Shown here piece by piece: positions 39,101 through 54,486 of a stretch of DNA of 64,000 nucleotides (positions are counted from its first letter, which is position 1; each line of letters starts with the position of its first letter). This DNA is from Zygnema circumcarinatum (taxonomy: Eukaryota; Streptophyta; Zygnematophyceae; Zygnematales; Zygnemataceae): the NCBI GenBank assembly GCA_037447605.1, contig CM074819.1, positions 2,169,503-2,233,502 of the forward strand. The letters are read 5' to 3'. Both the position numbers and the translations under genes were made by a program. The notes under the pieces were generated by a model. The model searched no databases and had not been told where the DNA came from. It saw nothing but the letters and a program-made list of their open reading frames with translations.

Positions 39101-42100
39101 CATCCTTCCATTTCCAGCTTTATGTGTTCCATTTCCCCCATCTTGCAACCCCGACTCAACAAATTCAAATTTCCTTGCAGCCAATCTTTGCCGAATTTTC
39201 TTAATCCGCCGCTTTTGAACGACCGGTGCAATTGCTCGCCGATCCTTTTTTCCATCACTTGAGCTGCTCTCTCCACTCTCTTTTCCCCCACTCTGACCCC
39301 TTAACCTTCCTTCAATACTGGAAGACCGCCGCCTGCCACCTGGCGAGCCACGATAGGTCGGATCTGCGGTAGAGGCACTTCCGGTGTGCCTCCGTCCAGC
39401 CACGTCAGGTGAATCGCAGCGTCTCCGTTCCGTTGCGTCTGACGGAGCAGCTCGTTCACGGATAACGCTCAGATAGAGTTGCCTTCGTGCTTCACTATGC
39501 TGCAGACGCTCAAGGAGACGCTGGGCCATAAGGGCTGCCTCTTCCTGAAAAAGGGAGGGGAGGGAGGGGAGGGNNNNNNNNNNGAGGGAGGGGAGGGAAG
39601 GGAGGGAGGGAGGGAGGAAGGGAGGGAGGGAGGGAGGGACGGATATTTAGAGGTGATTTTTTATCGCTATAATCTCGTGCTTTTAGAATCTCACATACAC
39701 GGAGAGAGAGAGAGTGAGAGTTCTGTACCTTCTGGGCTTTCACTCTCTCCTCCTTCTTCCTTGCCGCTTCCAAAGCACGAGCCTCTCTTTGCGCAGCTCC
39801 CGCTCTCCTCTCCTCCTCCCTGCGGGAGAGAGCCTCCTCCTTCTTCTTCTGAGCTTCAGCAATCTTCTGTTGCCTCTCTGCTTCAAGCTGCTTTCTCCTC
39901 TCCAAAGCTGCCTCTTCTCGGGCACCGTCTTCCCTCTGCTTTTGTCGCAAACTTTGAAGCCGACCGAGTCTGCGAGCTTCAGAGTTCTGCCAGTTCATAG
40001 TAAAATTCAACCAGAAAATAGGTATCACATGAGAATGCCAAAAATGACCACAAAACCTGGTATTGTACCAACATGAACTCTCAGAAACTCTAAAATTCCC
40101 TTCTCAAGAAACTGCCCTTCTGAAAGCTTCACGCATCAGCAACTTTTTCACTCCTGCAAACCCGTGAATGCAGCTCATTCCCCTCTCACGAAAACCCACA
40201 AAATTCTCTTGATCTCAAAATTCGAGAGATCTCAAGATCAGGATCGAGATTCTCAAGATTCTTTAACTCAAGATTCTCAAAATTCTTTAAACCCCACCTT
40301 CGGAGCCTTCCTTCACATACCTCCAGCTTCTGCTGTAGGGAGAGTTTCCTATTCTCATCGCTCAGACTCATAATGAAGCGAACTTCATTCACTTTGCTGC
40401 TCTCATCTCCCGCACGGCGAACTCTCTCTGCAAGATGTGCTTCGTGACGCGCGTCACCATCCTGCTGCCTCCTCTGCATCCCCTCTCGCAGTCTCCTCCT
40501 TCTCACTGCCTGCCATTCACTCACCCTACCACCCTTATACTTTACAATCAGGGGCTAAAGCAGAAACAGCAGAAGATTTTGTCTCGTGAGTTGGTGTTTT
40601 GGTCTTCTGGTCGATAGGGCAAGTGGGGTTGAATTTCAGGGGCTATAATCACTCACCCTACCACCCCTCTACTTTACAATCAGGGGCTAAAGAAGAAACA
40701 GCATATGACTTTGTCTCGTGAGTTCGTCTTTGAGGTCGTCTGGTCGATAGGGCAACTGGGGTTGACTTTCAGGGGCTATGAACACCTAGATACAGGCAAA
40801 AGTGCAAACATCAAATTCTACTTCGTAGCTTGTCACAGGATTGGGATTGAAGCAAATAAGAGTAGAAGCTAATATTTACCACAGAAAGCAGAATAACATT
40901 AGCTCTCACCTGCGCAATCTCTCTGTAGACCTCTGAAGTCGTTGCTGCCTCTCATCGTTCATCTCCTGCCGCGACCTCGACGCACGGAGCAACTTTTCAT
41001 CCACTTCCTGCATCCCTGAGCATTGGGGAAGAGTTTGGCGACGTAAACTTTGAAAGCCGACAACAGCTACTACTCTGTTCAAGCTTAACATATGCACTCT
41101 TTTGCAGCAGATATCTGCAAAAAGCGTTCAGGAATTTATGGGGTTTTTTTCGGGGTTATTATTATGTTTTCTTTCCTTTTTGGCATACCTTCTGCGTTTC
41201 CAAAGGAGTCTTCTTCTTTCTGTTAGGTGACATGAACTTCTCATGCAACCTCTGGAAACTTTCTGCATTTCTCTGCTTCCGTGCCGAGAAAGAGGAGAGT
41301 GCTGTTCTGCTGAGAGGGCCAATCACCCCCTTTCCACTCTTTGGCTGCGTTGTGTTCGCGGCTGCGGCTACCAAAATATCGACCCAACTCTTCTTTTCTC
41401 TCCATGGAAGTCCCTTGCCATCGACAAAGGAAGATCCATTAATTTCCTCTACAACAGAACCTGCTGTTAGTTGCTGCTCTTTACTGACTGCCTCCTTCTC
41501 TCCATGACTCTTTGATCCTATATCTCTCTTTCGTCTTGCTTTTGGCTTCTCCTCATTGCATGTGGCTTTAGGTGTTCCAATTTTCAACTTTACATCACCC
41601 ACTAGTTGAGATACATCCTGAAGGTCTTCTCCTTTCCTCCTCTCTCCTTCTTCTCCCTCCTCTTCTCCTCCTCTTTTCGAGCCCTCGCCGCACTTACCAG
41701 CATCAACAGAAGCTGAAGACCGGCTTCCACTATTCTCCTCCTTGTTAGCTATTGTATCTACCACATCGCTGCTGCTGTTTATTTCCAAACTTAACCTCTT
41801 CTCCATGCCCGCGTCATCCCCACACCTTTCTTCGTCCATATTAGAATTTTGCTGGAGTTTAGATTCCAAAGCTTCTAGTTCTTGAACAGTTTGAGATTGT
41901 GCACCTAAATCACTCTCCTCTATCTCCCCATTTAGAACCACTCGTCTGCATGCTGTTCCTCCACAGTTTTCAATGTTTTCTAGGTTTTTTCTCTCATTCT
42001 CCTTGTCAAAAAAGACCAATTCATTGTCATCACCATTCACTCTATCCCCTCCTGCTTTGACCTCCTCCTTGACTCCACCTCCAAGACCCCCATTCGCCAC

Positions 42101-43610
42101 TTCCAAGCATAAAGTCATAGTCTCAGTCTCTCCCACTCTTTTCTTGGCTGTATCTCTTCCAACTTCAGGCGAACCTTCCAGACTTTCTGCATCCTCTCTC
42201 GCCTTCCCCACTTGAATTTCTGGACATTTTTCCAATTGGTCTCCCTCCTTCCTCTCACAATTCGTCCCCTTGTCTCTCTTCCGCTCCTCACCTTTCATAC
42301 ATACATCGCCAGAAATTATTCCATTAGCATAGTTTTGTGCTTCAACATGGTTGGGCTCAGCAATAGATTTGAACTGGTTCAGCCCAGTATCGGGAGCACT
42401 TTGGGAAGACTTGTCTTCTTTTAAAGAGTCGACAATATGTAAAGTCTCCGCATTTGCATCTTCATGCTGAACCTTCGCAGCTTTTCTTCTCTGCGTTCTC
42501 AAAGAGTCCAACTTCTCAGAATATTTTCCCAAATGACGTGTTCGCAAAGCTTGAAGTGAAGCTGAAACCACTGTAGCTCTCTGTGGCGATCCTGCAATCC
42601 GGCGAACCTGTTCACAGAAACGCAGCAAATAACTTATGAACAAAGCGCACAGAAGTGCTACATCAATAAAATTACAAGGAGTAAATTAACAGCTCACAAG
42701 AACTCAAAGATAAGGTACAAAGGTTTCGCAATTTCCATCTATTCAAAAAGGTCAGGGAGATAGAGAGAAGAGGAGGATCCCGACGTACTCTAAAGCAAGT
42801 TCACGGTATTAAGGATGTGAATCTCACCTCCCACGCAAGCGCCTGCCGCCTTTTCTGCTCCGCAGAAGTAGCGAGCTTCTTCTCGGCAGCATTCATGGCT
42901 GCTTTTGCAGGGCCTTCTGCCTCCCTTTCCAAGTCATCACTAGATCCTAAAGGTGACGACTCCTCCAACTTCTCATGTGCAGCTACACGCTCCTGTAGCC
43001 AAACAAAGAGCACATTTTTGCCAAGCATAAACTATTCAATTTAGCTTGAGCAAAGAGCCCGTCATTAGAACCTTCACAACCCTGAACAGCTCACTCTATA
43101 CCTCTCTCTCCCATGCTGCAAACCAGCACTTATACTTTGAATGACATGAACATTAAATTGGACATGAACATTATTAAGATCATCATATTCAGTCTTTTTT
43201 TTCAGCCGCATCCATACTCTGAGCTCAGAAAAGTCCGCCTCTGCTTCCGCGAGCAGGGTGAGCGCCTCTCCGATGTGCATTGCATCCGACTCGAGCTCAC
43301 AGAGAAGGTATATCTCGTCCACTGCCCGCTCCAAGCTGCCGAATAAGTGATCCCAAAGGCGCTGCCGGAAGCTCTCTCTCCCCTCCGCACTATCAAGCTC
43401 CTCCCACTCTTCCCACAGCTGCAGACTCCTTGTCGGCGCGCTATCACCATGGTGCAGTGTCTGCTCGGATGCTCTCCCTCTAGACTCACTCTCTCGTACT
43501 CCTTCCTCTCTTCCTCCTCCTTCTCCTTCTCCTCCTGCTGCTGCTGCTTTCGGAGAAGCTACAAGCTCCGGAGTCTCTCCGCCCGCTATATCTGCATTCT
43601 CCTTCTCCAT
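36133..43610 (-). CDS. SCAPER homologue (S-phase cyclin A-associated protein in the ER)
   Basis: Human SCAPER is linked to cyclin A, ribosome-associated mRNA control and cilia; the plant role is unclear. Eleven exons: 43610-43218, 42992-42828, 42607-41189, 41007-40910, 40525-40321, 39986-39729, 39544-38984, 38959-38892, 38721-37947, 37725-37195, 37056-36133; they sum to 1799 codons in phase. The exon 9 acceptor is weak, and 38735 is an out-of-phase alternative. Seen: SELRERVAAHEKLE and QALAWEVRRIAGSPQRA (N-terminal domain); a long acidic region; FQRLHEKFMSPNRKKKTPLE; a coiled coil with SEWQAVRRRRLREGM and RRAGDESSKVNEVRF, the most conserved family block; EALSRREEERRAGAAQREAR; ARQLGLIDYLATAIPASHTS; and an armadillo-like C terminus with NPTILHKLIDLPFIYFIEPS. 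Exon 3 (473 codons) and parts of exons 9-10 are poorly conserved, Glu/Ser-rich insertions. Confidence 0.9.
39549..39640. repeat. GGGAGG tract with a 10-N gap in SCAPER intron 6
   Basis: GGAGGGAGGG units flank Ns at 39574-39583, an assembly gap of unknown true length. It lies immediately upstream (in the gene's direction) of the exon 7 acceptor at 39547-39545, so on the sense strand it is the polypyrimidine tract. Confidence 0.9.
40518..40783 (-). repeat. 132-bp tandem duplication in SCAPER intron 4 including the 3' splice site
   Basis: The segment starting CACTCACCCTACCACCC at 40518 recurs at 40650, with about 85-90% identity by eye. Each copy carries TTTACAATCAGGGGCTAAAG, TTTGTCTCGTGAGTT and CTGGTCGATAGGGCAA. 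The first copy spans the exon 5 acceptor (intron ends at 40526), so the second holds a duplicate acceptor. Confidence 0.9.
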
Positions 43611-43647
43611 TCTGCATAGGGAAGGAGCGCTGGAACTACATCAAGCT

Positions 43648-43734
43648 TCAAGCATAGTCGCCTTCCTCCTCTTCCTTCTCCTCCTCCTCCACCCTGCCAT
43701 TGCTGAAGTTCTCGCTTGCCCTTGTCCCGTCCAT
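43648..43734 (-). CDS. Upstream open reading frame in the SCAPER leader
   Basis: A 28-codon frame from ATG 43734 to TGA 43648, ending 38 bp before the SCAPER start codon. It encodes MDGTRASENFSNG then an acidic stretch. Because it is the first ATG seen upstream, it could lower SCAPER translation if transcribed. Inferred only; the transcription start is unknown. Confidence 0.35.
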   Translation of the reverse strand: MDGTRASENFSNGRVEEEEKEEEEGDYA

Positions 43735-43762
43735 GGCGGATTTTCAAACCATAGTTCTTCAG

Positions 43763-43781
43763 ACCCTAACCCTAACCCTAA
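43763..43781. repeat. CCCTAA triple repeat (telo-box-like) upstream of SCAPER
   Basis: Three tandem CCCTAA units about 155-170 bp upstream of the SCAPER ATG. Such motifs act as telo-boxes in plant promoters; use here is inferred. Confidence 0.6.
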
Positions 43782-44769
43782 TTTTGCCACAAGTTTGGAG
43801 TAGAATCGCGGGTCCGTCAATTTTTTTCACAAAAAAAAAAAAAAATCGCAGAATTCGGTTATAGATGTTTTAGGGTTTTTAGGCTTCTGTCTCCTGAGTT
43901 AGTGCTGAAGGTGCCAACCGCTTTGCCGCTTGTCAAGGATCCCACCATTTTCAGCAGGCTGTATATTAAAACTTTAGAAATTTTCGCTGGTTTTTCATTT
44001 TACCTTTAGAGAGGGATGTTCCATTCTTGAAGTTTCGTGAAACAGTTACAAATGAGTCGATGGTGTTAGCTCGTCTTTGGTGCAATCTCTTTTAGTATCA
44101 TCGGTGAAGGGAATCCTCAGTGCTTTAGTTACCTGACAGGCAGAACTTCTGACCTTCAATGCTTTCAGCAAGGGATTGCTGTGCAGAATCATGGCTTGAA
44201 AGAAGGCCAACTAATTTCTTTTTATTCTGGTTATTTTAACTAATTCATACCTTCCTTTTGCGCTTCACCAGTTGTCTGATAAACCAAATGTAGCTGGAAG
44301 ATGAGATACACAATTCATCTATTGATTTTGTCAAATTGGATGAAGATTACGATTAAGATTGGATTAAGAGGCTCTGGCGATGCTTCCAGGGTTACATCCG
44401 GTATGACCACTTTCAAACTGAGCCGTTTTACCGAGGAGTTTACATTGTCTGATTGTTAGTAGGGTTTTTGTCCATCCTGCTCAATGGGAGGAAAGGCTGC
44501 AACCACACTCTGAAGTTGATTTCAAAGTCAAAAACAAACCAAAGCGGAAACCAAGGGCAAAAGTTCGGCTACAGTTTTCCATACGACCTGACTAAGAACG
44601 AAGCTCTCAGAAAGCTCCAGCGCTAAGCAAATAGGCACTCTTACAGACCAACTCACATAATAAACAGGTTAGAGCTAAGCAGACTCCCCAGGCTGCACAT
44701 ACAGATACCCAATATTCCACCACCGGCTCAAACCCTACTTTCTGGGTTTTCTAACGGTCCTACAGCCCA
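43782..44769. other. Spacer between SCAPER and the aminotransferase gene
   Basis: Upstream region of SCAPER and downstream region of the aminotransferase, both minus strand. AT-rich, with no frame of note and no recognised repeat apart from the CCCTAA block. Nothing else seen. Confidence 0.55.
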
Positions 44770-49440
<4,671 letters not shown>

Positions 49441-50050
49441 GGCTTCCGCTTGCCTCTCCTATATTCCAACACCTGGCCCTCGCAGCAGGGCCACCACCGG
49501 CAGCAGACGGAGTCCTAATTCCCCTCCCCTCCTGCAGCCTCCTCCTCCTCTGAGCTCTACGCTTGCGCATCCATGGCTGCCTCTCCTCCAAGCTCTCCTC
49601 CTTCCAAGATTCCTCCCCTGGCTCAGAAACCAGGAGGGAGTCGTACGAACACGTACGAACCAGTACAAAATAGTACAAGTGTGTCCAAGAATAGTACGAA
49701 ACTGTACGAACGTGCCCTGCTCGTGGCTGGGCTTCGCCCGGCCACAGGGGCCCCGGGAAAGCCGGGCAATTAGGGCTGACATGGCGTGCCGAAATGGCTA
49801 TTATCCACTACAGTACTGTACTGGTGCCGTGCCGTACGCAATTGTACGGTCACCATTCATTTTCTAGTTCAGTTTTAACTGGAAATGGTTTTGACTGGAT
49901 AACGACATTTGGAACGGAGCTGTGCATGTGAAGGGCCGGAGGACCAGTAGGACTGGCACGTGTGGCGTTTGTGACTGCAGGCAGGCCCTTTGGACTCGCT
50001 TCTGGTATTCAACCCGCGTCGAGGGGACCGTGCCTGCTGCACCGCCGGCC
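49441..50050. promoter_or_regulatory. Shared upstream region of aminotransferase and TTC38-like genes, GTAC-rich
   Basis: Between divergent starts. 49640-49710 holds six GTAC cores (TCGTACGAACACGTACGAAC and similar) and 49813-49855 four more (CAGTACTGTACTGG, GCCGTACGC, TTGTACGG). Between them is a GC-rich patch with inverted repeat GCCCGGC/GCCGGGC and ATTAGGGCTG. The order resembles the DCD/MED4 promoter. GTAC is the SBP-domain core in green plants; function inferred. Confidence 0.5.
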
Positions 50051-51709
50051 ATGGGTGAGCAGGAGCAGGAGGCGGAGGCGGAGGAGGAGGAGGAGGAGGA
50101 GGAGGAGGAGGAGGAGGAGGAGGAGGAGGAGAATGAGATGGTGAAGGAGGAGGAGGAGAAGGAGATGGTGAAGGAGAAGGAGGAGAAGGAGGAGGAGCAG
50201 CAGGAGGAGGAGGAGGAGAAGGAGATGGTGAAGGAGAAGGAGGAGAAGGAGGAGGAGCAGCAGGAGGAGGAGGAGGAGAAGGAGAAGGAGGAGTCGGTGT
50301 TGGACTCGCGAGCCATGGCGTGTGTGCGCTCCTCGTCTGCAGCCTGCCTGGCCAACATCGAGGCCTTCGCCCTGGAGGTTCTGAGCTACGGCGCGGGCGC
50401 GGGCGTGGCGTTGGAGGCGGCGGCAGCGGACCCCGAGTGCGTGCTTGCCAACGCCACGGCCGCGAGCTACCTCCTCGCGTGTCAGCGCGGCCGCCGCCGT
50501 CGCCAGGCGGGCCCGTACCTTGACGCGGCGGCAGAGCACCTCGCGAAGGGGACGGAGTATGAGCAGCTCGTGTCTCGCGCGGTGGCGGCGTGGGCGGCCG
50601 CCTCTTGGGAGGAAGCCATGGCGCTGCACCTCCAGTTGGCAGTACGTTTTCCTCGCGACCTGCTCTCAGTGAAGCGTGGGCAGACGCTGTGCTTCTACTT
50701 GGGCCGCAGCCGCGAGATGCTCGACCTTGCGCTGCAAGTGCTGCCCTTCAACCGCGGGCGGCCGTATATGCACGGCCTGCTAGCCTTCGCGCTGCTCGAG
50801 GGGGGCCGGCTAGAGGAGGCCGAGGTCGCAGCGCGTGCGGCAGCGCCCACCGACGTGTGGGCGCAGCACGCGCTTCTACATGTACTACACGAGAAGTGCA
50901 GCTTCACTGAGGCTTTGCGCGTTTCCTCGCAGTGGGCTCCTTCTTGGAAGCGTTGTGGCCCTTTCTTGTACACCCACATCTGGTGGCACGTGGCGCTCTG
51001 CCACTTGGAGCGCGCGCGAGCGGGGGCGGTGGAGGCCGCCCTCACGCTCTACGACACGCACGTCTGGCGGCCAGAAAAGGGGAACACGAGCAACCCTCTG
51101 GTACAGCTAAACGCCGTAGCTTTTCTGTTGAAGCTCGACTTGAGAGGGCATAAGCAGAGCGTTGATGCGCGGCTCAGCAGTGTGTGCCGGGACTTGGAGG
51201 ACGAGAAGTCGTGGCATCGGGACCTGCTCCTGGACCTGCTCACCGCCTGGGCGCTCGCTCGCTTCCACGGTCGGCCGTCCGCGTCCGCAGCGCTTCTGGC
51301 CAGCCTTGAGAGCCTATTGCTTGACATGCCATTGGATCGGAGGGAAGCGCTGCAGCCTGTCCTCCTACCAGCGGCGAGGGCCATGGCTTCATTCGGTGGG
51401 GGGGATTATGAGGGGCTTTGCAGACTGCATCCATTCAGCCTTTCTGCGAAACAGCTCAAGCCTGTTGGCGGCTCCAACGAGCAGTTGGACATTTTTGAGG
51501 AGCTCCTCTGTGTGGCGGCAGTCAGAGCGAAGCAGTGGCAGGAGGCCATGAAGCTTCTGGAGAAGAGAGTGGCGAGCAGGCCCGAAGTACCGTTCACATG
51601 GAGCCTGCTCGAAGATGCCTACGCCGGTTTAGGGTTGCAGGCAAGTGACAGAGCCGAGCAGACCAGGCGGCCCTCTGAACAGGAGAGGCGGCGCGTCGCT
51701 GCAAGCTAG
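50051..51709 (+). CDS. TTC38-like tetratricopeptide-repeat protein (single exon)
   Basis: The TTC38 family has TPR-type helical repeats and no assigned biochemical role. The 552-residue frame has no intron and is markedly GC-richer than its neighbours. Residues 5-80 are almost all Glu/Lys/Gln, from a GAG repeat. The conserved body includes ANIEAFALEVLSYGAG; ANATAASYLLACQRG; LHLQLAVRFPRDLLSVKRGQ; LCFYLGRSREMLDLALQVLP; YMHGLLAFALLEGGRLEEAE; PTDVWAQHALLHVLHEKCSF; FLYTHIWWHVALCHLERA; ALTLYDTHVWRP; and PVGGSNEQLDIFEELLCVAA. These match the TTC38 order. Start taken at ATG 50051, next to the Glu-rich run; an in-frame upstream ATG at 49922 would add 43 unlikely residues. Intronless state suggests retroposition or transfer; not proven. 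Confidence 0.85.
   Translation: MGEQEQEAEAEEEEEEEEEEEEEEEEENEMVKEEEEKEMVKEKEEKEEEQQEEEEEKEMVKEKEEKEEEQQEEEEEKEKEESVLDSRAMACVRSSSAACLANIEAFALEVLSYGAGAGVALEAAAADPECVLANATAASYLLACQRGRRRRQAGPYLDAAAEHLAKGTEYEQLVSRAVAAWAAASWEEAMALHLQLAVRFPRDLLSVKRGQTLCFYLGRSREMLDLALQVLPFNRGRPYMHGLLAFALLEGGRLEEAEVAARAAAPTDVWAQHALLHVLHEKCSFTEALRVSSQWAPSWKRCGPFLYTHIWWHVALCHLERARAGAVEAALTLYDTHVWRPEKGNTSNPLVQLNAVAFLLKLDLRGHKQSVDARLSSVCRDLEDEKSWHRDLLLDLLTAWALARFHGRPSASAALLASLESLLLDMPLDRREALQPVLLPAARAMASFGGGDYEGLCRLHPFSLSAKQLKPVGGSNEQLDIFEELLCVAAVRAKQWQEAMKLLEKRVASRPEVPFTWSLLEDAYAGLGLQASDRAEQTRRPSEQERRRVAAS
50161..50280 (+). repeat. Perfect 60-bp tandem duplication inside the poly-Glu coding region
   Basis: Bases 50161-50220 and 50221-50280 are identical (both begin GGAGATGGTGAAGGAGAAGG). 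They add an EMVKEKEEKEEEQQEEEE repeat to the TTC38-like N terminus. Exact identity implies a very recent duplication or an assembly artefact. Confidence 0.97.
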
Positions 51710-52557
51710 AGCCAAGCGCAGCGCCTTCCGCGGCAATAATGCATCTGTGCCATTCTTTTGCGCAACCTATTTTGCCTTCCGGAGGAAACGCTTTTGAGAG
51801 GGCGGGGCGAAGTTGCCGAGTGGCGATCATTTGCCAAAGTTATTTTTGTGGAAGGGGGTCGCTTCCACCTTTGAACAAAGGCTCGCAGCTGTACATACTG
51901 CATTGAGTAAGTAACAGCGCGCAGGGAGGATTGCTTCTATCGACAGATTGCTTCTATCGACAGCACCCTTCCGTCGCCCTTCAGTTTTGCCCTCCTCGCT
52001 TCTCCGCTCCTTCGGCTCGTAGTTGGTGAACTAGGCGGCCGGCCGGCGGACTTCCGCCGCTCCCTCCCTCCCTCCCTCCTCCTTCCTCCTCTCGCTGCCT
52101 CCTTGAAGCGTTGTTGAGCCTAGAGCCTAGGCGTAGCTTAGCTTTATTCTATTATCCTTAGGTCCTTTGCGACCAGTTCCTCGTGGTTCCCCACGCTGAT
52201 TTTGTCAATGTACATCTGATAGCATCGCCATCGTGAGATCAATGTTACATCTTTTGCTTTTTTAAATTGAAAATGGATATGGAGTCCTCACAACCAGGGC
52301 TTTCTGAATATCAAAGGTGACCTTAATCGGAGCATGTTTGGTACAAACTTATGTAAAGTGCCAAAAAGGAAAGTTCTACCTTGTATGGGTAAACCCGGTG
52401 TTAATGCAACAAGCTTTGACAAAATATCAATACATTCATTAAGCATTCGACAAAAAAGTGCCAAGTTTATACGAGAGCACTCTAATCGACCTCTCCGACT
52501 TGATAAATTTTTCCCCACACATGATAGGTAGTGAGCCAATCACAGCTCATCATCACC
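51710..52557. other. Convergent 3' spacer between TTC38-like and plastid TPR genes
   Basis: Contains a 14-bp direct repeat (TTGCTTCTATCGACAG at 51929 and 51946), a CTCCCTCCCT run (52060-52090) and AT-rich sequence after 52140. No gene is supported. Confidence 0.55.
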
Positions 52558-53794
52558 TCATTGCAGGTACAAAAACTTTTGTAGCGATTGAAGAAGGCTT
52601 GGCGGCCAATGCCTCGTTTCTGAAACCCATTCTAAATTAGTATACCGCTTGTCGAGCAATGTGGCGAGCGTGAATTGCTGCTCAGCAGGCCTCAAGGCGT
52701 GCTTGTCCGTGTACAGGGCTGCGGCCAATGCAGCATGAACCTCTGCAGGAGACGAACGAGAACCTCGACATCATTCTGGTTGTGGAGTCAACCTTACACA
52801 CATGACATGCTTCCTCTCGTCAAATGGCATAAGAACTGCACTGCCAATATGAGATGTCAAAGCATGAATGTGATAAACAACCGCCTTCGATGCTGGTGAA
52901 ACTTGAACTTATCTGCTCACCTGGATAACCCTTCAAGTCAAGGCTCATGTCCTCCATCTCGAGGATTGCCTGTGTCCGGTCTCCGACCTCATAGAGCATC
53001 ACTGCTCGGCCCACGCGAGCATATGCGGCAAGAGCGAGGTCCCCATTCTGTTCGACTACCTGAAAGGGAGGGAGGAGGAGGGAAAGGAGAGAGTGCGTTT
53101 GCTTAATGTAGTCCCTTGAAGAAAGCATCGCCCTGCTCTCCTCTCCTGTTCTTTCTCCTGAGCATAACATTCGCATCTGTAATCTATTCACCATAATCAC
53201 CACCATAATCTTCAAGTAAACTTACTCCTTTTTCCATTATAGAAGCCTGTAAAATTATTTCAGCTCAGGTACCTGAGAGAAGAGATCCAACGCTTGAGCA
53301 TATTTCCCTTCTGCTTGCGCTTCCTTCCCTCTCTCCAACGTTTCAATAGCCCTTGAAACTCTTGATGCGAACGCTTCACTGTACGCCCTCTCATCCTCTG
53401 AAACCGGATCATATGCATATGCTCTCCTGACAACTTCTGCCCTTTCTCGCATTTCTCCAAACGCAGGAGCTGCAGAAGAAGCTAACAATGCTGCTCCCAC
53501 GCAGAGAATAAGAAAGGCAGGTTTTACAGGGCCCTGAGAATCCTCTGAATGCCAACGAGCAGAAGGTACTCGTACTGAACTTCCAGGCACATTGCTGGCA
53601 AGGCAGCCTTTCCCTAAATGCTGCACTCCTGCAGAGAAGAGATTTTTTCTACTGTTTGACAACGGCATGTTTGCTTCGCGATGTCTAAATTGCAAGGAGG
53701 AGCTCATGTTAGGGTGGAGTAAGAGCTTCTTGCTGTGACTAAGTGAAAGAGGCTGGAGTGGTTTCGAGCTTGATATGGCTGACATTGTTGCCAT
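52558..53794 (-). CDS. Plastid (probably thylakoid) TPR-like protein
   Basis: Three exons, 53794-53273, 53059-52921 and 52742-52558, give 281 residues in phase. It resembles a plant chloroplast TPR-like family whose exact function I cannot name. Residues 1-90 are Ser/Lys/Arg-rich and look like a transit peptide. Residues 93-112 form a hydrophobic span (FLILCVGAALLASSAAP) followed by AFGE, typical of a bipartite thylakoid-lumen signal. The mature part has AYDPVSEDERAYSEAFASRV; TPR-like helices (EAQAEGKYAQALDLFSQV; GDLALAAYARVGRAVMLYEV; GDRTQAILEMEDMSL); and a conserved end YPEVHAALAAALYTDKHAL, FTLATLLDKRYTNLEWV, TRHWPPSLLQSLQKFLYLQ. Shares its upstream region with WDR74. Confidence 0.75.
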
Positions 53795-54359
53795 ACTGCG
53801 AAGCAGAAAGAGGTGGAGAGAACGGTCAAGCCGACTGCAGGGCCTGCTTCAAAGCAGTCTCTCGTCCTCTCTAGACAGCATTTAAAAAAAAATAATAACA
53901 AAAAAAATCGAGAGCTGCAGGATAATTTCAATAGAATTGCACGCCAGCGAGATATCACATTTGAGCTCAAAAAATAAATAAATTAAGCAACCAGCAGAAG
54001 AACTTGGTGAGCCCCTTGCAGGGGCAGAGCACAGGCCTGCAAATTGCAGGAGCTGGTCACAAGTGTTCTCAACATAGATCGGCAGTTTGCTGTTAAACGT
54101 CCATGTGCATGGATCGGCATTTTCCTGTTATTATTTCTAGCAGGACGCGAATTTCGAGCATGGATTCTACTGAACTTTATTGCTAGCATGGAACTGTTCA
54201 TCCGTAAATTTCCAGCGATAGAAAGTTTTTATACTTTACCGTAGCCAATGACAACGCGTCGGGCAGGTAAAATATATTTTTTCCCTCTGCCCGTTTTCCT
54301 GGCAGCCATTGCCCCTCTCCTCCCCGCCTGCAGCGGCGGAGGGCGGGGCCGCCTCCGCC
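53795..54359. promoter_or_regulatory. Shared upstream region of plastid TPR and WDR74 genes
   Basis: Between divergent starts. Contains AT-rich runs (53881-53905, 53970-53985), a weak repeat GATCGGCAGTTTGCTGTTAAACGTCCATG / GATCGGCATTTTCCTGTTA (54077 and 54112), CCAATGACAACGCG near 54245, and a CCACGTGTCAGCACG element overlapping the WDR74 start (54363). Promoter role is inferred from position. Confidence 0.45.
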
Positions 54360-54455
54360 ATGCCACGTGTCAGCACGGCCGCATCTCCCGGCTGCCCTCC
54401 CCTGCGAGTGCTCACGGGAGACGAGCTCGGCCTCATTAAAGGTGAGAGAGAGGGA

Positions 54456-54486
<31 letters not shown>

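Noticed and set aside
50009-50629. 206-codon antisense frame rich in Leu over TTC38
   Set aside because: Mirror of the GAG repeat; the sense frame has the conserved TTC38 motifs.
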